Shown here one piece after another: positions 27,403 through 36,687 of a DNA stretch of 64,000 bases. Made by a program: the position numbers and the translations under genes. Below the pieces are notes generated by a model that did no database searches, was not told the DNA's origin, and was given only the letters and a program-made list of their open reading frames with translations. Numbering within the stretch: position 1 is the stretch's first letter; each line of letters begins with the position of its first letter. The DNA comes from Persicobacter diffluens (GTDB taxonomy: Bacteria; Bacteroidota; Bacteroidia; Cytophagales; Cyclobacteriaceae): the NCBI RefSeq assembly GCF_036244895.1, contig NZ_BQKE01000001.1, positions 868,001 through 932,000 on the forward strand, read 5' to 3'.

Positions 27403-29513
27403 TAATCTACAACAATTTTTTTGGTGATAATCCCCCTCTCGGATTTAAAAGAAAGCAAATATAATCCTTCCTGCAGCTTGATGGGATAGTTTTCTTCCTG
27501 AAAAGCAAAGATCTTAAATGCGGGTATGAGCGCCTGCCCGGCCATATTGTAAAGGTGTACTTCCGCATTCTGATTACTGTATATTGTAATTTCACTTCCT
27601 TTATTCACAGGGTTAGGGTAGCAGTTTACTTCCCAAGCTTGTTGATTTTCGGTTCCGGGTTTTAGCCAAAGCAAGCCACCGGATTTTTGCCCAAGGAGTA
27701 AGTAGGGCATTGCATGGGTTTCCCAAAATACCGGATTCAGATGATTGCCCTCTCCCAGCCGGAAAGCAGTGCTGGTTTCATTAGTGCTCCACAAATGGGG
27801 ATAAAATTGGGGTTCCTGATGAATATTCTGAATCCAGGAAATATTGCCGCTAAGATCCGTTTTGATTAAAGTGAAGTCATCCTCATAATTGAAAATGCAG
27901 ATATCAGGTTTGGCTTTTGTAAAATCGTCTTCAATTCCCAAAAAGCTTTTATTGATCAATATCGCCTGATTTTGATTGACTTCCCAAAGTTCTAAGCGGC
28001 CCTCTGTTCTGGCGATTACCAAATTCACCTTCCCCTCTTTTCTATAAAAATAGAAATTATCCGAAGCTCTGATGTGCTGATTGGTCGGGAATTCAATGGA
28101 GATGGGATTTAAATCGGACAGACTTCCACCGGATTTTACCCAGTATAATTCTTTTCGCCTTTGGTCCTCAGAATGCACATTTATCAGTAAGTCCTCCTGT
28201 CCATTTCCATCATAATCGAAGACTTGCAATTGAGGGAAAGTGCGGTTAAGCATGCTAAGATCAATAGGCGGATTACTTTGCATTTCAAATTGAGGGGCAG
28301 TATTGGAGCCTGTATTTTTTAGCCAGAATAGTTGAGCGGCACTTTTAGCGTTCTGCGATGGATGCTGGGCAGCAACTATAAGGTCTTTTAGGCCATCCTG
28401 ATCCCAATCCATCGCAACGGCGGAGGCATGGCTTCCAAAATCCAGCATTTCCCCCTGAAGAAAATTGGTGGAGGTAAGTTCCAAGTCACCATTGGAGGTT
28501 TCTAATAGCCAGACAGTATTCTGAAAGTCAATATCCAGCGTTTCATCATCCAAAATATTACTACTGGCGATGATGGAGGGTTTTTCACTGCCATAAAGTT
28601 TTACCTGATAAGCGGTGGGGTAGAAAGGGAAATTGATGCCTTTGAACGGAGCTTCGAAGGATTCGAAAAGGGCTTGTTCCGGTGTTCCCGTGTTAGGTAA
28701 AAAGTATAGTTCAGGGCACTGCTCATGACCTGCAAGTAAATCCAATAGGCCGTCATTATTGAGGTCCACGAGGGTAAGACTTTTTCCGCCCACATGCTCT
28801 ATTTTTAGGGGTGCTTGTCCGCATCCTTCCCCATTGAATGCGTAATGTTGACAATCACATTCTTCAAAAGTCCCCCAGTTTTTGCTGACCAGTTCGAAGT
28901 CAAGCCCGGCGACTCCTGTTCTGTCCATGGAAAAATTTTCATGTTGACGGACAAATCCACCTACCGCAAAATTGTAAACCAATATATCTAAATCTCCATC
29001 GGCATCAATGTCCTGAATCACCGGAATGTCGGTAGAGGAGCACTGTAAATTCTGAAAAATACCACTGCTGAGCGAGATCAATGGATCCGCTACTAATTCA
29101 AATGAAAGGTTTCCACCGCTGCTGGTGTTTTCATAAACTGAAATTCCAAATAATTGCTTGGTGAAAATGTCCGGCCTTCCGTCTTGGTTAAAGTCCCGAA
29201 TGAGTAGCCAGCCGGAAATGTCGGTGGGGAAGGGGAGGGCGCTTTCGGGCGAAAATTCATAATGATCCTCTCTCCAGATAAAGGTCTTTAATTGATTATT
29301 GTCCCGATCGTATAGGATCAGATCGTCAATACCATCTCCGTCTAAGTCAAAATTATTAATTTGTGGGCTATTTAGTCCTCCCGCCCAGGCTAATGATTTT
29401 TGGACACTGCTTTTTAGGGGAAATGAAAAGTCAAATTGATAGCTGGGCTGCCCAATGGAAACCGAAGTGGAAAAAAACAGCAGAAAGGGAAGGTATTGGA
29501 GAAAGTTGGGCAT
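27402..29513 (-). CDS. FG-GAP/VCBS repeat protein with T9SS type A sorting domain
   Basis: The 703-residue product has a signal peptide (MPNFLQYLPFLLFFSTSVSI, cut before GQPSYQ). Repeated Ca2+-binding FG-GAP/VCBS blades follow, for example DLDGDGIDDLILYD, DFNQDGRPDIF, DIDADGDLDILVYN, DLNNDGLLDLLAG, DWDQDGLKDLIVA and DYDGNGQEDLLIN, which should form a beta-propeller. The C-terminus (NCYPNPVNKGSEITIYSNQ... ending TKKIVVD) is a T9SS type A sorting domain, so the protein is exported across the outer membrane and anchored or released. Function is probably binding or scaffold; no enzyme domain is seen. Confidence 0.88.
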   Translation of the reverse strand: MPNFLQYLPFLLFFSTSVSIGQPSYQFDFSFPLKSSVQKSLAWAGGLNSPQINNFDLDGDGIDDLILYDRDNNQLKTFIWREDHYEFSPESALPFPTDISGWLLIRDFNQDGRPDIFTKQLFGISVYENTSSGGNLSFELVADPLISLSSGIFQNLQCSSTDIPVIQDIDADGDLDILVYNFAVGGFVRQHENFSMDRTGVAGLDFELVSKNWGTFEECDCQHYAFNGEGCGQAPLKIEHVGGKSLTLVDLNNDGLLDLLAGHEQCPELYFLPNTGTPEQALFESFEAPFKGINFPFYPTAYQVKLYGSEKPSIIASSNILDDETLDIDFQNTVWLLETSNGDLELTSTNFLQGEMLDFGSHASAVAMDWDQDGLKDLIVAAQHPSQNAKSAAQLFWLKNTGSNTAPQFEMQSNPPIDLSMLNRTFPQLQVFDYDGNGQEDLLINVHSEDQRRKELYWVKSGGSLSDLNPISIEFPTNQHIRASDNFYFYRKEGKVNLVIARTEGRLELWEVNQNQAILINKSFLGIEDDFTKAKPDICIFNYEDDFTLIKTDLSGNISWIQNIHQEPQFYPHLWSTNETSTAFRLGEGNHLNPVFWETHAMPYLLLGQKSGGLLWLKPGTENQQAWEVNCYPNPVNKGSEITIYSNQNAEVHLYNMAGQALIPAFKIFAFQEENYPIKLQEGLYLLSFKSERGIITKKIVVD

Positions 29514-29572
29514 TAAAAAACAGGCTTTTTTTATAACTTAACGTAATTCTAAAAAAAGAATAGCAGCATCAA

Positions 29573-30856
29573 ATGAATTTAGAGGAAATTTATAGAAAAT
29601 ATAAAGAATGTTCTGGGGTGAATACCGATACCCGGAAAATTCTGAAGGATAATATCTTTTTTGCCCTTAAAGGGCCAAATTTCAATGCCAATCGCTTTGC
29701 CTTACAGGCTTTGGAAAGTGGTGCCAGATATGCTGTAGTGGATGAGCCGGAATTTGCCTTAGATGAGCGATTTATTCTGGTGGAGGACGGCTTAAAGTGT
29801 TTGCAACAATTAGCAACCTATCATCGTCGCCAACTGGGGATTCCGGTATTGGGGATAACAGGTTCCAATGGGAAAACCACTACCAAGGAATTAGTGAATG
29901 CGGTGCTTTCTCAAAAATATAAAACCTATGCTACGGTGGGGAATTTCAATAACCATATTGGGGTGCCTTTGACGATTTTAGCTTGGGATGAATCTATTGA
30001 GTTGGCCATAGTAGAGATGGGAGCCAATAAGCTTGGTGACATTCGGGAGCTATGTGAAATCGCGGAGCCCAATTTTGGATTGATTACCAATATCGGCAGG
30101 GCGCATATTGGGGAGTTTGGAGGTTTTGAAAATATCTTACGGGCGAAGAGTGAGCTGTACCAGTTCCTTTTGGCTAATGACGGAAAGGCTTTTATCAACT
30201 CCAATAATCCGCTATTTGAAAATATGGCCCGCCGATTTGCCGAGCCCATAATGTATCCCAATAAAGGGGACAGCGTACAGGTGGATTTTATTGAGGCTAA
30301 TCCTTTTGTGGAATATCGTTCCGAGAATGGGGAAGAAGTGATGACTCATCTGATTGGGGATTACAATTTTGAGAATATTGCGGCAGCTTTGGCTGTGGGG
30401 AAATGGTTTAATGTCCTTCCCGCGCAGGCAAATGAGGGTATTCGTAATTACATACCGGAGAATAATCGCTCCCAGATTATTCAGAAGGGGGATTTAACCA
30501 TTATTTTGGATGCCTATAATGCCAATCCAAGTTCCATGGAGGTGGCCTTAAAGAACTTGAGTCAGATGTCCGGGGAACCCAAATATGTGATCCTTGGAGA
30601 TATGTATGAGCTTGGGGAAGAGAAAGATCAGGCACATGGAGAGGTTGGTCAGCAATGTGAAGATTATAGTTTTGAATCCTTTTTTGTCGGGGAGTTTATG
30701 ACGGCTGCCAAAAGGGAATTTCCCGGCGGACATCATTTCTTCAAGAAGTCGGATTTGGTACACTACTTAGAGGCACATCCCATTACTGAAGGATTGTTAT
30801 TGATAAAGGCATCCCGGTCTATGGGCCTGGAGAGTTTATTGGAACAGTTTCATTAA
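29573..30856 (+). CDS. murF: UDP-N-acetylmuramoyl-tripeptide--D-alanyl-D-alanine ligase
   Basis: The 427-residue cytoplasmic enzyme adds D-Ala-D-Ala to UDP-MurNAc-tripeptide in the last cytosolic step of peptidoglycan precursor synthesis. Mur ligase features: the N-terminal VNTDTRKILKDNIFFALKG domain for UDP-substrate binding, the ATP loop GITGSNGKTTTKE (about residue 97), VEMGAN, GRAHIGEFG, and the C-terminal domain with LDAYNANPSSM and LGDMYELG. It is separate from any other dcw-cluster gene, which is common for murF in Bacteroidota. Only 59 bp separate it from the divergent FG-GAP gene. Confidence 0.96.
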   Translation: MNLEEIYRKYKECSGVNTDTRKILKDNIFFALKGPNFNANRFALQALESGARYAVVDEPEFALDERFILVEDGLKCLQQLATYHRRQLGIPVLGITGSNGKTTTKELVNAVLSQKYKTYATVGNFNNHIGVPLTILAWDESIELAIVEMGANKLGDIRELCEIAEPNFGLITNIGRAHIGEFGGFENILRAKSELYQFLLANDGKAFINSNNPLFENMARRFAEPIMYPNKGDSVQVDFIEANPFVEYRSENGEEVMTHLIGDYNFENIAAALAVGKWFNVLPAQANEGIRNYIPENNRSQIIQKGDLTIILDAYNANPSSMEVALKNLSQMSGEPKYVILGDMYELGEEKDQAHGEVGQQCEDYSFESFFVGEFMTAAKREFPGGHHFFKKSDLVHYLEAHPITEGLLLIKASRSMGLESLLEQFH

Positions 30857-30896
30857 TGGCGTTTTTGAATCCACCGTATTCGAAGCATTTTTGAAT

Positions 30897-31117
30897 TCAG
30901 CCGAATTATTTACCGATAGATTTGAGGGCTTGTCCTTAGGTGTTGCATGTGAGGTTGATTCGAGTGGTTTTGCTGATTTGTCCATTGCTCAGATTGGGGA
31001 GCGTTTACTTTTTCCTCAATTACCTATTTTGTTGGGGAAGTTCGACATGGGGAGCAATTCCTTCATTTTTCCCGCCTTGCAGTTATACATAGATTATGGC
31101 ATGAATAATTCGGCTTA
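30897..31117 (-). repeat. 221-bp dispersed element, copy 2 (reverse orientation)
   Basis: The ends TCAGCCGAATTATTTACC and GCATGAATAATTCGGCTTA are inverted repeats of each other. On the minus strand, the left end leads into AACTGCAAGGCGGGAAAAA, the landmark shared by other copies. A 75-codon open frame inside is a by-product of the element. Confidence 0.8.
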
Positions 31118-31223
31118 GAAAAAGTGGTATTGGATATTTTAAAAACCAATCAATCCAATTTGTAAAATATAATACGGCATCACGTTAATTTTCAATTTCG
31201 TGATTTTGAAAGTGTTCAGCACT

Positions 31224-31258
31224 AAAAAGGGCTACCGGAACTCCGATAGCCCTTTTCT
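31224..31258 (-). terminator. Terminator of the DUF4301 gene
   Basis: AAAAGGGCTA/TAGCCCTTTT with an inner CGGA/TCCG stem. The one mismatch on the plus strand is a G-U pair on the minus strand, which fits minus-strand use 7 bp after the DUF4301 stop. Confidence 0.9.
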
Positions 31259-31264
31259 CTTTTC

Positions 31265-32824
31265 TTACTGGTGATTGGATCTCAATAAATCATTCACCGT
31301 TTTTACCGGGTTAAAAGTACTAATGGGTACTTCTACAAAAATAGTGTTCCAATCAGACATGGCACCGTTCCATAGGCCGGGAAGTTCCTGCGCCTTGATG
31401 TCTTTTCCATTACGAGATTTCAAGGTAATGAAGCCCGTCTTTGGGTCTACAAAATCTTTTAAATTGAATTTATTCCCTTTATAATCTTTTACCAGGCAGA
31501 CTAAATCCACCGGGTTGAAATGAGTCGCATTATTTACAATTTCTAATTTTTCCAGACTTTGTAAATTGATCTGAGAGGACTCTACAATTTGTAAAGAAAT
31601 GGTTTCATCATTGTTGATGGCCCAGAAAGGACCGCCACCCGGCTCCCCTTCATTTTTTACCATTCCGCAAGCCCGAATAGGACGATTCAATTTTGTCTTC
31701 AACCATTCTACGCGGGTAGCACGAGCCGGATTTTTCAAATGAGAAATGGTGCAAAGCTCGTCTTCCACGAATCGGGTGATTTCGGCAATATCATTAGCTG
31801 TTAGGTTTTCCGGATTTTCCAGCATTTCTAAATATTGGAAAATCTTTTCCTGCGCCTTCATCGCTACCCCTGCCAAAACTTTTTTATAGGTGATGGTGTC
31901 CGCCACAACACGGTCATTCACCACATTATCGATATTTTTGATGAAGATGACTTCTGCGTCAATTTCATTCAGGTTCTCAATCAGCGCTCCATGTCCTCCC
32001 GGGCGGAAAAGAATTTTCCCCTCTTCCTGGAAAGGTTCATTATTAATATCCACCGCTAAGGTGTCGGTAGACGGCTTTTGAATAGAATAACTGATTTCAT
32101 ATTTCACGCCAAAGGTTTTCTCGTATTTGCCCTTAACCTCCGCCACATGAGCTTTGAAGGCCTCAAGGTGTTGGGGAGATACCGTAAAGTGCAGCTGCAC
32201 CAAGCCATTTTCCTGCTTCGCGTAAGCCGCTCCTTCTTTCAGGTGCTCTTCCACCGGGGTGGCTACATGGTCTGCGTATGAATGAAATTTCAATAAGCCT
32301 TTTGGTAGAACGCCATAATTCATACCTCCTTTGCCCAGTACTTTGTCCATCACCGCTACATGATGCCTTTCTGCCGCAATATCCAAATCTATTCCCTCAA
32401 CGCTTAATTGTTCCTTAAGCTCCTGATAGAAGGCGAATTTTTGGATATTGTCAAAGAAATTATAAGCTGGAGCTACATTACTGTCTTCTATTAAATCAGC
32501 CGCAGAAGGGGAATAATCGCGGTATTTGTCTTTGTAACCAAAAAGGTTTTTAAACATTCTGGTGGCAGCACCGGATGCCGGAATAAATTTGTAAACATCC
32601 GTGGACTTGATTTTTTCATCGAAGATATTGACAAATTCCTGAACCTCCTGTTCATCAAGCTTTAAAATTCCATCACTGATGGTAGCTGCTTTCAGAATTT
32701 CCATGAAAGGAAAGCCTTCATGAAAATTTTGGATTTGCTTTAATACCGCCTCCGTAGAAATTCCTCTTTCTTCAAATTGAGCTAGAACTTCATCACTGAA
32801 GCTTGTCTTTTCAATTGTTGGCAT
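31265..32824 (-). CDS. DUF4301 family protein
   Basis: The 519-residue protein matches the DUF4301 family that is widespread in Bacteroidota. Segments such as FIPASGAATRMFKNLF (about residue 80), RPGGHGALIENLNE and VIFIKNIDNVV recall UDP-sugar pyrophosphorylases, so a nucleotidyltransferase-like fold is likely; the biochemical role is not established. It has no signal peptide. It is a single gene with its own terminator. The upstream 228 bp to the Dabb gene hold no clear signal. Confidence 0.85.
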   Translation of the reverse strand: MPTIEKTSFSDEVLAQFEERGISTEAVLKQIQNFHEGFPFMEILKAATISDGILKLDEQEVQEFVNIFDEKIKSTDVYKFIPASGAATRMFKNLFGYKDKYRDYSPSAADLIEDSNVAPAYNFFDNIQKFAFYQELKEQLSVEGIDLDIAAERHHVAVMDKVLGKGGMNYGVLPKGLLKFHSYADHVATPVEEHLKEGAAYAKQENGLVQLHFTVSPQHLEAFKAHVAEVKGKYEKTFGVKYEISYSIQKPSTDTLAVDINNEPFQEEGKILFRPGGHGALIENLNEIDAEVIFIKNIDNVVNDRVVADTITYKKVLAGVAMKAQEKIFQYLEMLENPENLTANDIAEITRFVEDELCTISHLKNPARATRVEWLKTKLNRPIRACGMVKNEGEPGGGPFWAINNDETISLQIVESSQINLQSLEKLEIVNNATHFNPVDLVCLVKDYKGNKFNLKDFVDPKTGFITLKSRNGKDIKAQELPGLWNGAMSDWNTIFVEVPISTFNPVKTVNDLLRSNHQ

Positions 32825-33052
32825 AGACTAAATAGTTGGTTTGGTGTGTTAGGGGGAAAAAATGATTTATCTGCGATAAATTTGATTAGTAACAACTGAT
32901 CAACCAGCAGGCCTAAAGTTAAGGATTTCAATGATATTCGAAAACGTTTTCGATTGCATTTTAGGCGAGCTAAGGGTGATTTATGTCTTTTTTTTGAACC
33001 GAAATTTACAATAAATTTAACAATAGTTTTACGCAAATTAACAAAAAAATCT

Positions 33053-33355
33053 ATGATTACTCATATTGTAATGTTTAAGCTTCATGCGGAGGCAGAGGGG
33101 AAAAATAGGCAGGAAAATGCGCAGAAAATCAAGGACTTATTAGAGGCTTTGCCTTCTGAAATTGAAGCATTGAAAAAGATAGAGGTCGGCATAAATTTCA
33201 ATTCAACTCCAGCTGCTTATGATTTGGTACTGACCACTTTGCATAATGATGAAGCGGGATTAAAAGAATATGCAGCTCACCCGGCCCATTTAGAAGTCTT
33301 GGAATTTATAAAAAAGGTAATTTCAGATAGAAAAGTGGTGGATTATATTTCTTAA
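33053..33355 (+). CDS. Dabb family stress-responsive alpha/beta barrel protein
   Basis: The 100-residue protein starts MITHIVMFKLHAEAEG at 33053; an in-frame ATG at 32954 gives an unlikely basic extension. It shows the Dabb dimeric ferredoxin-like pattern: H-x-V-x-F-K strand, LPSEIEALKKIEVG, YDLVLTTLHNDEAGLKEYAAHPAHLEVLEFI. Members include stress-induced proteins and some oxygenase or cyclase-like enzymes. Function here is unknown. Confidence 0.85.
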   Translation: MITHIVMFKLHAEAEGKNRQENAQKIKDLLEALPSEIEALKKIEVGINFNSTPAAYDLVLTTLHNDEAGLKEYAAHPAHLEVLEFIKKVISDRKVVDYIS

Positions 33356-33467
33356 TTGAAAAAAGATCAGTAAAAATTTTTCGGGTGATTAATTTTTTAT
33401 TTACCCGTCAATTTGTTTTAAAATTTTGATTATGGCGTTTTTTGAAAAATAAATGTCTGATAAATGG

Positions 33468-33497
33468 AAAAAGCTCGAAATTAATCGAGCTTTTTTT
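33468..33497. terminator. Bidirectional terminator between Dabb and A-type carrier genes
   Basis: AAAAAGCTCGA/TCGAGCTTTTT with an AATTAA loop and T7 downstream, located between convergent genes. Confidence 0.92.
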
Positions 33498-33525
33498 CGG
33501 GCGTAATATTTTTCTGCTTTTTCTC

Positions 33526-33852
33526 TTAAACAGAGAAACTTTCTCCACAGCCACAAGTTCTTGTCGCATTCGGATTAATGAACTGAAACCCTTTGCCGTT
33601 CAGGCCATCGGAAAAATCCAGCGTTGTTCCCAATAAATAAAGGAGACTTTTCTTATCGACAAGGATTTTAACCCCTTTGTCCTCGAATACCTGATCAGAT
33701 TCTACCACCTTATCATCGAATCCCAAATCATACATCAAGCCGGAACATCCGCCTCCTTTTACCGAAACGCGCAGGTGGTGATTTTCATCTTTTCCTTCTT
33801 CTTGCCTTAGCACCTGTAGTTGTGAAATGGCTTTTTCTGTTATATTAATCAT
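33526..33852 (-). CDS. A-type iron-sulfur cluster carrier (IscA/SufA/ErpA family)
   Basis: The 108-residue protein holds the three conserved cysteines of A-type carriers: GGGCSGLMYDLGF (about residue 36) and the C-terminal TCGCGESF pair. It receives Fe-S clusters from a scaffold and passes them to apo-proteins in the cytoplasm. Length is typical. No suf or isc genes are adjacent, so the paralogue (ErpA- or SufA-like) cannot be decided from context. Confidence 0.93.
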   Translation of the reverse strand: MINITEKAISQLQVLRQEEGKDENHHLRVSVKGGGCSGLMYDLGFDDKVVESDQVFEDKGVKILVDKKSLLYLLGTTLDFSDGLNGKGFQFINPNATRTCGCGESFSV

Positions 33853-34005
33853 TTTTTTCTCTTTCAGTGGGTTATTACTGTTTTAGGCTAAACGCTCAAA
33901 CGTTTGGCGCTATCCAAAAGTTTAGGCATTTTTGCAAATATAATCAATTGGCGGCCAAGAATGAAAAATTGTAGTTTTAGCCAAATTGTTTTTAATATTT
34001 GAGAT

Positions 34006-35049
34006 ATGTCAACAGCTGATAATAATAAAAGAACAGAGCTTGGGGCTTTGGGGGAATTTGGGATTATTGACCGGATTGCTGAAAATTTTAAAACACACAA
34101 GCAGGCTTCAACGGCACTTGGAATTGGAGATGATGCAGCACTCATTGACTGTGGGGATTTTTATCAGGTAATTTCCACCGACATGTTAGTGGAAGGCATT
34201 CATTTCGATTTGAGCTATATGCCTTTGCAGCATCTGGGTTTTAAGTCGGTGTCGGTGAATATTTCAGATATTGCGGCGATGAATGCGATTCCGAAGCAGA
34301 TTACCGTGAATGTGGCTTTGAGTAATCGTTTTTCAGTGGAAGCAGTAGATGCCATTTATGACGGAATTCAAAAAGCTTGTGATACCTTTGGCGTTGACCT
34401 GGTGGGGGGAGATACCACTTCCTCTCCCGGTGGATTAATGATCAGCATTACGGCTATCGGTACCGCAGAAAAAGATACGGTAGTGAAAAGAAGCGGTGCT
34501 TCTTCCGGGGACATTATCTGCGCCACAGGGGATTTGGGCGCAGCCTATATTGGACTGCAGGTCTTAATGCGTGAAAAGGCGGAATTTAAGGCTAATCCTA
34601 ATATGCAGCCGAAATTGGAGCAATATGATTATGTGGTGGGAAGACAGTTGCGTCCTATGGCTCGTATGGATGTGATACATGAGTTAGGGAAATTAGGAGT
34701 GGTGCCCACCGCTATGATGGATATTTCGGATGGACTGGCTTCAGAGCTGATGCATATCAGTAAGCAAAGTAATGTTGGGGTGAATGTTTTTGAGGATAAA
34801 TTGCCCATCCACCAGATTACCTATGAGAATGCAGTGGAATTTCAGTTAGATCCTGTTATTGCCGCAATGAATGGAGGAGAAGATTATGAATTGCTGTTTT
34901 GTATTAAGCAGGATGACTACGAAAAGATTAAAAATCTGCCGGATGTCCACACCATTGGTTATATTCAGGATTTGGAAAAGGGAAGGAATTTAGTCAGTAA
35001 ACAAGGCAACGTTTATCCATTAAAAGCACAAGGCTTTACCCATATGTAA
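34006..35049 (+). CDS. thiL: Thiamine-monophosphate kinase
   Basis: The 347-residue enzyme phosphorylates thiamine monophosphate to thiamine pyrophosphate. Family marks: GEFGIIDRIAENF near the N-terminus, IGDDAALID Mg-ATP site, DMLVEGIHFD, DLVGGDTTSSPGG and the C-terminal MNGGEDYELLF. It is 8 bp upstream of the DUF423 gene and probably co-transcribed with it. No thiamine riboswitch (THI element) is apparent upstream. Confidence 0.96.
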   Translation: MSTADNNKRTELGALGEFGIIDRIAENFKTHKQASTALGIGDDAALIDCGDFYQVISTDMLVEGIHFDLSYMPLQHLGFKSVSVNISDIAAMNAIPKQITVNVALSNRFSVEAVDAIYDGIQKACDTFGVDLVGGDTTSSPGGLMISITAIGTAEKDTVVKRSGASSGDIICATGDLGAAYIGLQVLMREKAEFKANPNMQPKLEQYDYVVGRQLRPMARMDVIHELGKLGVVPTAMMDISDGLASELMHISKQSNVGVNVFEDKLPIHQITYENAVEFQLDPVIAAMNGGEDYELLFCIKQDDYEKIKNLPDVHTIGYIQDLEKGRNLVSKQGNVYPLKAQGFTHM

Positions 35050-35057
35050 TCTTTTGT

Positions 35058-35432
35058 ATGCAAAAACTCATATTAACCACTGCAGCTGCTTTGGGTGCCC
35101 TGACCGTGATGATCGGGGCATTTGGAGCACATGGGCTTCAGTCCATTCTTCAGACTCATGGTCGAGTAGATACTTTTGAAACAGCTGTGAAATATCAGAT
35201 GTATCACGTAATGTTGATGATGATATTGGGGCTGCTCTACCCTAAAATTTCAGGAAATCTGGCTCATTATAGTTTTTATGCCAATATTTTTGGTATGCTA
35301 GTATTTAGCGGTTCACTATATGCATTGTGTTTGACCAATATTTCTAAATTAGGAGCAATCACCCCCTTTGGAGGGATGGGTTTTATTGCGGCCTGGCTGC
35401 TGTTTGCTATTGCCTGCTGGCAAAAACTATAA
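35058..35432 (+). CDS. DUF423 family small membrane protein
   Basis: The 124-residue protein has four hydrophobic helices and the DUF423 (YgdD-like) pattern: MIGAFGAHGL near the N-terminus, then ETAVKYQMYHVMLM, and a late TPFGGMGFIAAWLL. Function of the family is unknown. The last codons overlap the end of the convergent yidD gene by 6 bp. Confidence 0.9.
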   Translation: MQKLILTTAAALGALTVMIGAFGAHGLQSILQTHGRVDTFETAVKYQMYHVMLMMILGLLYPKISGNLAHYSFYANIFGMLVFSGSLYALCLTNISKLGAITPFGGMGFIAAWLLFAIACWQKL

Positions 35433-35657
35433 CTTTGGGGGGACAGGATCATGTCCATTTCCTCCCCAGGGATGGCATCTTGATATGCGCTTCAGGCCCA
35501 GCCATAATCCTTTAAAAGGACCGTGGGTCTGGATAGCCGCTATCATATAAGAAGAACAAGTAGGGGTGTAGCGACAAGAAGGGGGGAATAATGGAGAGAT
35601 CCCATATTTGTAAATATTCACTAGTAGAATTAAGAATTTGGATATAATGCTTTTCAT
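35427..35657 (-). CDS. yidD: Membrane protein insertion efficiency factor YidD
   Basis: The 76-residue protein has the YidD core: IYKYGISPLFPPSCRYTPTCSSY, with the conserved cysteines, then A-x-x-x-HG-x-x-KG-x-x-L and RISRCHPWGGNGHDPVP. It is thought to aid YidC-dependent insertion of inner-membrane proteins. It is not next to rnpA or yidC here, which is common in Bacteroidota. It overlaps the 3' end of the DUF423 gene. Confidence 0.95.
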   Translation of the reverse strand: MKSIISKFLILLVNIYKYGISPLFPPSCRYTPTCSSYMIAAIQTHGPFKGLWLGLKRISRCHPWGGNGHDPVPPKL

Positions 35658-35750
35658 GTTGATTTAATTTGGGGAAAGGATGCCCAAATATTTTTTGTTC
35701 TGAAAAGAAATATACGCTTTTTTTTGTCGATTCTTCGTAAATTCGATCCT

Positions 35751-36197
35751 ATGAAAAACTCACCCGCTCGTATTGAGGAGGTAAAAAATATATTTACCAA
35801 GTATTTAGAAAATAACTCCCTTCGTAAAACGCCAGAGCGTTTTGCGATTTTGGAGGAAATATATTCTCGTGATGAGCATGTTGATGTGGAGTCTTTATAC
35901 ATTAACATGAAGAACAAGAACTATCGTGTCTCTCGTGCGACGGTTTATAATACCCTTGATCTTTTAATTGAATGTGATTTGGTGACGCGCCATCAATTTG
36001 GTAAGAATTTGGCCTTATATGAAAGTTCCTATGGAAATAAGCAACATGATCATATAATCCTTACAGACACTGAGGAGATTTTGGAATTTTGTGATCCAAG
36101 AATTCAGCAAATCAAAAAAACCGTTGAGGACTTATATAACATCAAGATTGATGCGCATTCCTTAAATTTTTACGGTAAACGTGGAAAAGAAGAGTAG
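35751..36197 (+). CDS. Fur-family transcriptional regulator lacking the CxxC zinc motif
   Basis: The 148-residue protein starts at the ATG at 35751 (MKNSPARIEEVKN); an upstream in-frame start at 35724 is less likely. The winged helix is clear: LRKTPERFAILEEIYSRDEHVDVESLY and VSRATVYNTLDLLIECDLV. The dimerisation domain keeps QHDHIILTD where Fur proteins normally read HDHxxCxxC, and has only one cysteine (EFCDPR), with no C-terminal CxxC. Fur-family proteins repress iron, zinc or peroxide genes; the metal sensed here is not predictable. It ends at a strong terminator. Confidence 0.88.
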   Translation: MKNSPARIEEVKNIFTKYLENNSLRKTPERFAILEEIYSRDEHVDVESLYINMKNKNYRVSRATVYNTLDLLIECDLVTRHQFGKNLALYESSYGNKQHDHIILTDTEEILEFCDPRIQQIKKTVEDLYNIKIDAHSLNFYGKRGKEE

Positions 36198-36221
36198 AGC
36201 GTAAGCATAGATACAATAGGG

Positions 36222-36264
36222 AAATCCCAAATTTGGAACTAATTCCAGATTTGGGATTTTTTTT
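36222..36264 (+). terminator. Terminator after the Fur-family gene
   Basis: AAATCCCAAATTTGGAA and TTCCAGATTTGGGATTT form a 16-bp stem with one mismatch and a CTAA loop, followed by T8. Confidence 0.93.
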
Positions 36265-36400
36265 GTTCATATTTTTGACAAAATAATACATTTCGAAGTT
36301 GATGTAAGCTTTTGGTAAGGAATTGTCTCTGTTGAGACTAGTTTTCGAGATAAAAAAGGAGATGGAATAAAGATTGATAGATTCGGGTAAACCTAACTCT

Positions 36401-36655
36401 ATGATTTTGAGAACTTTATTTTCATTATTTCTGGCTTTGTCCTTATGGACGCTTCCGGAAATAGCCTCTGCCGGTGGTAAGCAGCACCAAAAAGAAATCG
36501 TTAAAACCAAAAAAACTTCGGTTAAGCGCCAAAAATCTGCGATTAGAGATCGCCGAAAGTTTCAAAGGAAGTTGGCGAAGTTTCAGGGAGAGCTCATGAA
36601 AAAAAGTGAGAAGCATGATAAACGCATTATTAAGCTTCAACGAAAAGGACGCTAG
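36401..36655 (+). CDS. Small basic secreted protein
   Basis: From the ATG at 36401 the product has 84 residues: a signal peptide (MILRTLFSLFLALSLWTLPE then IASAGG) followed by about 58 residues very rich in Lys and Arg, with a helical charged pattern. Not recognised. The next gene, 32 bp on, also encodes a secreted protein, so the two are probably one transcript. Nucleic-acid or surface-polymer binding would fit the charge but is only inference. Confidence 0.6.
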   Translation: MILRTLFSLFLALSLWTLPEIASAGGKQHQKEIVKTKKTSVKRQKSAIRDRRKFQRKLAKFQGELMKKSEKHDKRIIKLQRKGR

Positions 36656-36687
36656 TCCATGTTTTTTTACTCCTGATTTTAATCCTT

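Noticed and set aside
30891..31118. A 75-codon plus-strand open frame after murF
   Set aside because: It lies almost exactly within a copy of the dispersed element, and other copies are not open in this frame.
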